A program made the position numbers and the translations under genes. A stretch of 18,847 nucleotides of DNA from Clostridia bacterium (GTDB taxonomy: Bacteria > Bacillota > Clostridia > TANB77 > CAG-508): positions 1 through 18,847 of the forward strand of contig CAAGQX010000008.1 in the NCBI GenBank assembly GCA_900772235.1, written 5' to 3'. Positions 13,464-18,847 of this stretch are shown here, piece after piece. Positions within the stretch are counted from its first letter, which is position 1. Each line of letters opens with the position of its first letter. The notes beneath the pieces were generated by a model. The model did no database searches. It worked only from the letters and a program-made list of their open reading frames with translations, and was not told where the DNA came from.

Positions 13464-15123
13464 TTAATTCAAAGCATCTATGGTAGTGTTTATTGTTACA
13501 TTTTCATTTTCTTTTTTTGCTGTTTCTTCTACTAAAACATCTGTGTCTGCTACTCTTAGTGCAAAGTATGGTTTTTCTTTTCCTTCTTCTTTCATAAACA
13601 ATACAAATGTATCTGTAAAGTTAAATTTTCTTGGTTCTTCGTCTGATATACAAGCATACATATTTATCATTGCTTCACTTTTAATGTGTCCTCCATAATT
13701 ATCTAATTCAAAATCTACTGTTTGTATTGCCTGTTCTATATAAGCATTAGTGTCTTTGATGTATTTTCCACATAGTTCATCATAATTTATGTCTGCGTTC
13801 ACTTTTATAAATGGTACACACATTTCGTCTTTTTCTCTAACCAAGTTCTTTCTACCTGTATATTTTCCAGCTTTATCTTGCATTTCGTTATATAGTTCTT
13901 CAAACGATTTCGTTCCATCTGTTCTATATAAGAATAATTCTTCTCCTTCTTTTGTTTTTATTTTTACTGCAAAGTCGTTTTTAGAATTGTAGAATAATGC
14001 CTCTACATTTTCAAATGTATTTTCTATTGTACTTGCCTCTAATCCAAAATATTTTACTTTCTTGGTACTATTTCCAAATGTTTTGCTAGATATTTGTGGA
14101 AAAGGTACAGCAAATGTAAATTCCTTTTTTAGCATTGCATATAGCAAATAATGGTCTTCAGTTTTTTGCCAATCTACTCTATCTAATATACTACTTTTTT
14201 CATTAAATCTTTCTTGTAACTCTTTTTCTATTTGTTCTTTTAACTTATTATTTACTGCCCCTGCTACTCCATAATAATCTTTTTGCGAAATTTGGTCTTT
14301 GGTAAAGCTTCTTTTATTTAATTCTTCTGCCATTTGCGGAGTTCCATCTTCAAATTCTATTTTGTCCAAATTTAAATTGTCCATAAAATCATTCCAAACA
14401 AGCTGAAAAGTTCCAACCCACACATCATTTCCTTCAATATTGCCAATTGTTCCTGTAAATGAAGGTTTTAAATTTGCATTTTGTATTTTTTTGTATATCT
14501 TGACTGCTCCGTAACTTAGACCTGTAAGGCCTATAACTGTTATAATTACAGTTAATAATATTCGCACTAGCTTATTATTTTTCATTTCTACTACTCCTTC
14601 TTTTTTTAATTCTTCCTTTAGTCTTTTTTTTGCATTATGCGCCAATGTTTTTATTTGGCTTGGTGTTTTTCCCATAATATGTGCAGTTTCTTTATAACTT
14701 AAGTTTTCTATTTGGGTTAAGTACAAAACTAGTTGATATTCTGTTTTTAAATTTTTCATTACCTGCTTTATTCTTTGCTGTCTTTCTTTACTAAATATAA
14801 CTTCTTCTAGCAATTTTGTATCTGCATAAACCTCCTCTAGTCCTTCTATATTTGTTGTTTTCTGTTCTTTTTTCATATAATTAATTGCCTTAGATTTTGC
14901 TATTGTATAAAGATATGTTTTTAAAGAGTATTTAAAATCATATAATTCTTTCTTTTCTAGTATATATAATGCAACATCTTGGAATATATCTTCACTTGCT
15001 TCAATATTTTTGGTATACCTAGATATAAAATATATTATATTATTTTTGTATTTTTCTAATATTACATTTAATGCTTCTTTATTTCCGATTTAAAAATTCT
15101 TGATACAGTTCTTTATCTTCCAA
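13464..15123 (-). CDS. ECF sigma factor fused to a membrane-anchored extracytoplasmic domain, one internal +1 shift
   Basis: The predicted start is the TTG at 15121-15123, 7 nt after AAAGGAG. It reads 12 codons and then AAT CGG; skipping C15087 gives GNKEALNVILEKYKNNIIYF and on through SEDIFQDVALYI and SLKTYLYTIAKSKAINY, which is sigma region 2. Region 4 follows at about 113-172 (LSYKETAHIMGKTPSQIKTL, a helix-turn-helix). The frame continues without a stop into one membrane helix (about 187-209, RILLTVIITVIGLTGLSYGA) and about 340 extracytoplasmic residues of unknown family starting near NDVWVGTFQLVW. The total is about 552 aa. A strong internal ribosome binding site precedes the ATG at 14583-14585 (MKNNKL). 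The membrane part may thus also be made alone, like an anti-sigma or sensor partner. Without the shift, translation stops two codons after the CGG. Confidence 0.75.
14583..14600 (-). promoter_or_regulatory. Internal ribosome binding site and ATG within the sigma fusion
   Basis: On the minus strand, GAAGGAG (14594-14600) is followed after 8 nt by an in-frame ATG (14583-14585). The ATG starts MKNNKLVRILLTVI, a natural N-terminus for a single-pass membrane protein. It marks the likely old boundary between the sigma-factor gene and a separate membrane-protein gene. Confidence 0.6.
15084..15090 (-). other. Putative +1 frameshift site 3 (AAT CGG A) in the ECF sigma gene
   Basis: On the minus strand the start frame reads AAT CGG AAA TAA. 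Skipping C15087 reads GGA AAT AAA GAA (GNKE) and enters sigma region 2. It is the same arrangement as the two sites in the Rieske oxidoreductase gene: a codon ending in T, then CGG, then glycine GGN in the +1 frame. Confidence 0.55.
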
Positions 15124-15274
15124 TTTTTTTCTCCTTTATTTTATTTACATTTATTATACAATTTTTTATTAAAAAAGTTGTAGTATTAAAAATTTTTTTA
15201 TAATATTATGCAATAATATAGATTCAATTTTAGTCTTCTGTAAAAGAACTTATATACTTTTAGGTTATCTATAC

Positions 15275-15302
15275 AAAAAGTGGATGAGCTTAAAACTCAT
15301 CC
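15275..15302 (-). terminator. Terminator after the ABC exporter and AlkD-like genes
   Basis: A 7-bp G+C-containing stem (15296-15302 with 15282-15288, 7-nt loop) is followed on the minus strand by five T (15279-15275). It starts 11 nt past the AlkD-like stop codon. From here to the sigma start at 15123 I see no gene; a TATAAT-like -10 at about 15153-15158 may belong to the sigma gene. Confidence 0.8.
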
Positions 15303-15313
15303 TACTATTTTTA

Positions 15314-16000
15314 TTATATTCTTTTCATTTTCTTTAGTTCTTCTTTTTGTTCTGAAGATATTCTATATGATTCTCTTAATTTTTGCAAAGTTTTATTGTA
15401 TGTAAATGTATCTAATTTGTTATTGCCTTTTAAGTATTTTATTAATTTATCATAATATTTTATACCTATTTCTGCAAGTGTCCAAGCCACAGCCATTTTT
15501 GCATAATAACCTTCATTATCTACTTTATCTAAGCATTCTATTACTTCATCTACATATTGGTCTGTTATGTAATAATCTAACATCATTATAATAGCAAATC
15601 TAACCTCAAATTCTTTGTTAGACTTCAAATATGGCATTATGAAGTCCCACACTTTTTCCAAATCTTTTTCTTTTATTTTAAGAGTTGGACAAAATGTATC
15701 TGTTATTGACCAGCTATCTATTTTAGGCACAAATTCTTTTATTAATTCTAGTTTTTCGTAAATATCTACTTTACAATACCCTATTATAAAACCTTCTAAT
15801 AAAATCTCTTCAAAATATTTATTTTCTATACTATTTAGGTAATATTTATAGTCCTCTTCCGCAAGTTCTTTTGCAAGGTTTCTTAATTTTGGTATTCTAA
15901 TTCCTATTATTTCTAAATTTGTATCTGGGCACAATTTTTTTTGGAATTTCCCATATTCTTCATCTTTTAATTCTAATAATTCTTTTCTTATATTTTTCAT
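15314..16000 (-). CDS. AlkD-like DNA alkylation repair protein (HEAT-repeat DNA glycosylase family)
   Basis: A 228-aa, all-helical, soluble protein. It fits the DNA_alkylation family: GIRIPKLRNLAKEL near residue 35, YFEEILLEGFIIGY, the WSITDTFC motif (about 97-104) with conserved Trp and Asp, EVRFAIIMMLDYY (about 132-144) and YYAKMAVAWTLAE. AlkD proteins remove N3- and N7-alkylated purines without flipping the base. Length and helix order match. The ATG lies only 4 nt after the stop of the ABC permease, and no clear ribosome binding site precedes it, so translation is probably coupled to the permease. Being in an exporter operon suggests, but does not prove, a link to resistance against a DNA-damaging compound. 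Confidence 0.85.
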   Translation of the reverse strand: MKNIRKELLELKDEEYGKFQKKLCPDTNLEIIGIRIPKLRNLAKELAEEDYKYYLNSIENKYFEEILLEGFIIGYCKVDIYEKLELIKEFVPKIDSWSITDTFCPTLKIKEKDLEKVWDFIMPYLKSNKEFEVRFAIIMMLDYYITDQYVDEVIECLDKVDNEGYYAKMAVAWTLAEIGIKYYDKLIKYLKGNNKLDTFTYNKTLQKLRESYRISSEQKEELKKMKRI

Positions 16001-16004
16001 ATTA

Positions 16005-17234
16005 TTAATTATTCTTATCCCTATATACTCTTATAATATCCTTTAAACTCATTTTTGAACCATAATTTAGTATTGCTTGAGAATATACCTTTATTGATAC
16101 TTTTGCTACAACAAATATTGTTGCTAATAGCACTAGTATTGATATAACTACTTCTTTTGTTGTTGCAATTTGCATCATTATTCTAAATGGCATACAAAAT
16201 GGTGATGAAAGTGGGAATATAGACGCAAATACATTTAAATCACTTGTTGGATTCATCATTGTGAAATATGCTAAATAGAATCCTATTACTGCAAGTATTG
16301 CTATTGGGCTATTTGCAGATTGTATATCTTCTGGTTTGCTTACAGTTGAACCTGTTAGTGCATACATTAAAGCAAATGCGAAATATCCTAATAAGAAATA
16401 TATAATTGTTATTATTCCTAAAGTTGGTGTAATGCTAGATACATCTATTATACTTTCCAACATTCCTTCTTCTAAAAATAGTTTTGCAGAAATTAAAGCT
16501 GTTGCAATTACTAGTAACACTTGTAATAAGCCTACTAAGCCTATTCCTATTGTTTTTCCTAGTACTATTGTTCTTGGTTTTGTAGAAGTTACTAAAGTTT
16601 CCATTATTTTTGATGTTTTTTCTGTTGTAATTGAGCTTGATACTTGGTATGCACAAAAATATATTGCATAAAATAGTGCAATAGAAAGTAGCATCATTGC
16701 AAAAACATTTCCTTTTACCTCTTCTTCTCCTGTTTGTACTAGTTCAAAATTAAACTCTGGTTCTAAACTAGCAAGTTGTTCTTGTGTAAGACCAAGTTTT
16801 GATATTTGCATACTTTTATATATTGTATTTAATGCACTTATACATTCAGTTGGAACTCCCTCCATAAGCATTTTATTTTCTACCATATACTTAATGTTAA
16901 TTTTTCCATCTGTTTCTTGGATTTGTATTGCAGCCTCTATATCTCCTGCTTCAATCTCTTCTTTAATTTTTTCATATGTTGCATTTTGAATATCAAATTC
17001 ATATCCTAAATCCATATTATTTAACATTTCTAAGTTGCCTTCAAATACATTGTTTTCATCTACTATCAAAATTTTACTTGTTTCATCTGTATCTCCCTTT
17101 ATACTTTTTAAAATCTTTGGTACATTAAATCCAACAATTATTAAAATTAATATAATTATTGTAGATATTATAAATGATTTTCTCTTTAACATATCCTTCA
17201 TTGTAAATTTTGCAACAATAAATAAATCTTTCAT
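16005..17234 (-). CDS. ABC-2 type transporter permease (NatB-like)
   Basis: A 409-aa membrane protein. One N-terminal helix (about 20-40, SFIISTIIILILIIVGF) is followed by a large extracytoplasmic domain (about 45-170). A bundle of about five more helices comes after it (near 174-197, 223-250, 270-295, 305-327 and 360-385), with TTEKTSKIMETLVTS and TKPRTIVLGK between the second and third. This is the NatB/ABC-2 exporter layout. It starts 1 nt after the stop of its ATPase gene (TAG T ATG), so the two are translationally coupled and form one exporter. The substrate is unknown: NatAB exports Na+, but relatives export peptides, antibiotics and other small molecules. Confidence 0.88.
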   Translation of the reverse strand: MKDLFIVAKFTMKDMLKRKSFIISTIIILILIIVGFNVPKILKSIKGDTDETSKILIVDENNVFEGNLEMLNNMDLGYEFDIQNATYEKIKEEIEAGDIEAAIQIQETDGKINIKYMVENKMLMEGVPTECISALNTIYKSMQISKLGLTQEQLASLEPEFNFELVQTGEEEVKGNVFAMMLLSIALFYAIYFCAYQVSSSITTEKTSKIMETLVTSTKPRTIVLGKTIGIGLVGLLQVLLVIATALISAKLFLEEGMLESIIDVSSITPTLGIITIIYFLLGYFAFALMYALTGSTVSKPEDIQSANSPIAILAVIGFYLAYFTMMNPTSDLNVFASIFPLSSPFCMPFRIMMQIATTKEVVISILVLLATIFVVAKVSIKVYSQAILNYGSKMSLKDIIRVYRDKNN

Positions 17235-17235
17235 A

Positions 17236-18126
17236 CTATTTTCCTACCTTTTCTATAAATATATCATATAGTGATGGTTTTTCTATTGAAAATTTAGTTA
17301 CTTCTACTTTATTTTCTGCTAGAATATTAAATAATTCATATCCTTGTTTTTCATTTTCTATTTTTATTTCGTATTCATTGTCTTTGTTTAGCAAAATTTC
17401 TAACCCTAATTTTTTTATGCATTCATCAACATTTTTATTAGTAATTAAATTTATTCTGTTTGCTGGATAAGAATTTTTAATATCTTTTAGATTTCCTTTT
17501 AGTACAGTTTTACCACTTTTTAATATTACAACATCTGTGCAAAATTCTTCTATTGAAGACATTTGGTGGCTAGACATTATTATGTATTTTCCCTTGTTTA
17601 CTAATTCTATAATTACATTTTTTAAAATTTCAGTATTTACTGGATCTAATCCAGAAAATGGTTCATCTAAAACAATAAGTTCTGGGTCGTGTAAAATAGC
17701 TGTCATAAATTGTACCTTTTGTTGATTTCCTTTAGATAATTTTTCTGCTGTCATTTGTAGATATTGCTCAACTTCTAGTTTTTTAGCCCAATTTGCTATT
17801 GAAACTTCTGCATTTTTCTTATTCATTCCTCTAAGTTCTGCGAAATAAATTAATTGATCATACACTTTAGTTTTTGGGTAAATTCCTCTTTCTTCTGGTA
17901 AATATCCAAAATTAACATTTTTTCTTTCTACTTTTTTTCCATTCCAAGTAATTTCTCCCGAATCTTTTTTCAAAATTCCAAGAATCATTCTAATAGTTGT
18001 AGTTTTTCCCGCACCATTTGTACCTAAGAGTCCAAAAACACCTGGTTTATTCATTTCTAATGAAAGTTTATCTACTACAACTTTTCCCGAATAGCTTTTA
18101 ACAACATTATCTATTTTAAGCCCCAT
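17236..18126 (-). CDS. ABC transporter ATP-binding protein (NatA-like)
   Basis: A 296-aa ATPase. Walker A is GTNGAGKT (35-42), YLPEERG stands at the Q-loop position (75-81) as in NatA-type proteins, the ABC signature is LSKGNQQ (130-136), Walker B is LIVLDEP (150-156) and the H-loop is in MSSHQM. An accessory C-terminal region follows residue 215. I chose the ATG at 18124-18126, giving MGLKIDNVVKSY directly after AAGGAGG; a longer reading adds 16 residues with no binding site. The gene has a good promoter upstream and heads the operon ATPase-permease-AlkD-like. It drives the neighbouring permease. Confidence 0.93.
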   Translation of the reverse strand: MGLKIDNVVKSYSGKVVVDKLSLEMNKPGVFGLLGTNGAGKTTTIRMILGILKKDSGEITWNGKKVERKNVNFGYLPEERGIYPKTKVYDQLIYFAELRGMNKKNAEVSIANWAKKLEVEQYLQMTAEKLSKGNQQKVQFMTAILHDPELIVLDEPFSGLDPVNTEILKNVIIELVNKGKYIIMSSHQMSSIEEFCTDVVILKSGKTVLKGNLKDIKNSYPANRINLITNKNVDECIKKLGLEILLNKDNEYEIKIENEKQGYELFNILAENKVEVTKFSIEKPSLYDIFIEKVGK

Positions 18127-18157
18127 ACTTTTTATCCTCCTTATTATATTCGAATTT

Positions 18158-18186
18158 ATTATACACTTTTCCATATATTACTGCAA
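18158..18186 (-). promoter_or_regulatory. Sigma-A promoter of the ABC exporter operon
   Basis: On the minus strand, -35 TTGCAG (18181-18186), a 17-bp spacer and -10 TATAAT (18158-18163, consensus). The predicted start is near 18151, about 25 nt before the ATPase start codon. Confidence 0.7.
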
Positions 18187-18200
18187 CATATGGATAAAAA

Positions 18201-18230
18201 ATATTTTAAGGGTGCAACACTGCACCCTTA
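18201..18230 (-). terminator. Intrinsic terminator after the PD-(D/E)XK family gene
   Basis: A perfect 10-bp stem (18221-18230 with 18207-18216, 4-nt loop) is followed on the minus strand by a T-rich run. It lies about 55 nt past the stop at 18286 and separates this gene from the ABC operon promoter. Confidence 0.8.
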
Positions 18231-18285
18231 TGGTTTTTACACATATTTTCTGGTTCATTATTCTTATTACATTTTTTAACATATG

Positions 18286-18792
18286 TTACTTTAATAGTTC
18301 TTTCATTATTTCATCTTCTTTGCTTAATCCTGTTACTTTTATAATTGTTTCTATATCCATTCCCATTTCTAGCATTTTTCTTGCTGTTTCTTCTTTTTGT
18401 TTTTTAGCTTCTCGTTCTGCCCCTTGCTCTATGCCTATTTCTATTCCTCGACCGTATATTGCTTTTTCATCTCTTATTGCCTTTTCTCTTAGGTCTACTA
18501 TTCTTTGCACATATTCTATGTCTATTTCTTTTAGTAATTTTTTTATTATTTCATCTTCTTCATTTAGTCCTGTTACTTTTGTAACTGTTTCTATATCCAT
18601 TCCCATTTCTAGCATTTTTCTTGCTGTTTCTTCTTTTTGTTTCCTGGCTTCTTGTCTTTTTCCTTCCTTTATTCCTTGTTCTCTGCCTTTCTTTAGTCCT
18701 TGTTCTTCTCCTATTTCTATTCCTCGACCGTATATTGCTTTCTCATCCCTTATTGCCTTTTCTCTTAAGTCCGCTATTCTTTGTAGGTATTC
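18286..18792 (-). repeat. In-frame tandem duplication in the tail of the PD-(D/E)XK family gene
   Basis: Two copies are visible: 18517-18792 (92 codons, starting EYLQRIADLREKAI) and 18286-18516 (starting EYVQRIVDLREKAI). Each ends with KMLEMGMDIET and KVTGL. Matching positions are 276 nt apart at the start and 240 nt apart near the end. The upstream copy therefore has 12 extra codons, in its EQG/KKG stretch. Nucleotide identity remains high, so the duplication is recent or kept similar. Confidence 0.85.
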
Positions 18793-18847
18793 ATCTTCAC
18801 TTAATGTGTTTAATCTATTTACTGCTTCTTTTAGGTTTTCATTTTCT
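18286..18847 (-). CDS. Rpn/PD-(D/E)XK nuclease family protein, C-terminal part only
   Basis: The frame is open to the right window edge (186 residues seen), so the catalytic N-terminal domain is out of view. What remains is the charged, helical tail typical of the Rpn/YhgA-like and PD-(D/E)XK 'transposase' families: REKAIRDEKAIYGRGIEIG, stretches of EQG and KKG repeats, then KMLEMGMDIETVTKVTGL followed by a short acidic end. These families promote recombination in Escherichia coli (RpnA) or act in phage defence. The assignment rests on the tail and is moderate. The tail is tandemly duplicated (see the repeat entry). A start at the ATG near 18615 would give a 109-aa protein, but the frame clearly continues upstream. 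Confidence 0.65.
   Translation of the reverse strand, partial: ENENLKEAVNRLNTLSEDEYLQRIADLREKAIRDEKAIYGRGIEIGEEQGLKKGREQGIKEGKRQEARKQKEETARKMLEMGMDIETVTKVTGLNEEDEIIKKLLKEIDIEYVQRIVDLREKAIRDEKAIYGRGIEIGIEQGAEREAKKQKEETARKMLEMGMDIETIIKVTGLSKEDEIMKELLK

Overview
The window is AT-rich DNA from a Bacillota (Firmicutes) genome, most likely an uncultured gut-type member of Clostridia. The signs are AGGAGG-type ribosome binding sites, sigma-A promoters with 17-bp spacers, a glmS ribozyme, a SpoIIID-like regulator, strong AGA preference for arginine, and many intrinsic terminators. No rRNA, tRNA, CRISPR array or complete insertion sequence was seen. Both edges cut a gene.

Layout. (1) 1-1.95 kb is accessory DNA on the minus strand: a partial ribbon-helix-helix protein, a cluster of perfect hairpins, two small acidic proteins of mobile-element type (one apparently frameshifted), a diverged SpoIIID-like regulator, and an unrecognised 163-aa protein. 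(2) 2.07-2.98 kb is a formylglycine-generating-enzyme-fold protein, visibly richer in G+C, whose C-terminus looks like a diversity-generating-retroelement variable region. (3) 3.2-10.8 kb is a core block, all minus strand, with three RNA-regulated units in a row: glmS behind a glmS ribozyme; pyrG behind its own promoter and a terminator-like leader hairpin; and a pyrimidine-nucleotidase-like HAD protein plus a P-type ATPase behind a yybP-ykoY (Mn2+) riboswitch with an overlapping terminator. The riboswitch suggests that the ATPase, which looks like a Ca2+ pump, exports Mn2+. (4) 10.9-13.4 kb (plus strand) holds an SPFH/stomatin protein and a FAD oxidoreductase with a C-terminal Rieske domain. 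(5) 13.5-18.1 kb (minus strand) holds an ECF sigma factor fused in frame to a membrane protein, an AlkD-like DNA glycosylase, and an ABC-2 (NatAB-like) exporter. (6) 18.3 kb to the edge is the C-terminal part of an Rpn/PD-(D/E)XK family protein with an internal tandem duplication.

Most interesting signal. The oxidoreductase needs two +1 shifts and the sigma-factor gene needs one. At all three places the zero-frame codon is CGG after a codon ending in T (ACT CGG A, CTT CGG T, AAT CGG A). Skipping the C reads glycine GGN and restores a conserved protein. Reading the rest of the window by eye, I found CGG as an in-frame codon only once (codon 3 of the G+C-rich FGE-like gene). This suggests that CGG is poorly decoded or undecoded here and serves as a +1 recoding site. 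A recurrent sequencing error or real gene decay must be ruled out.
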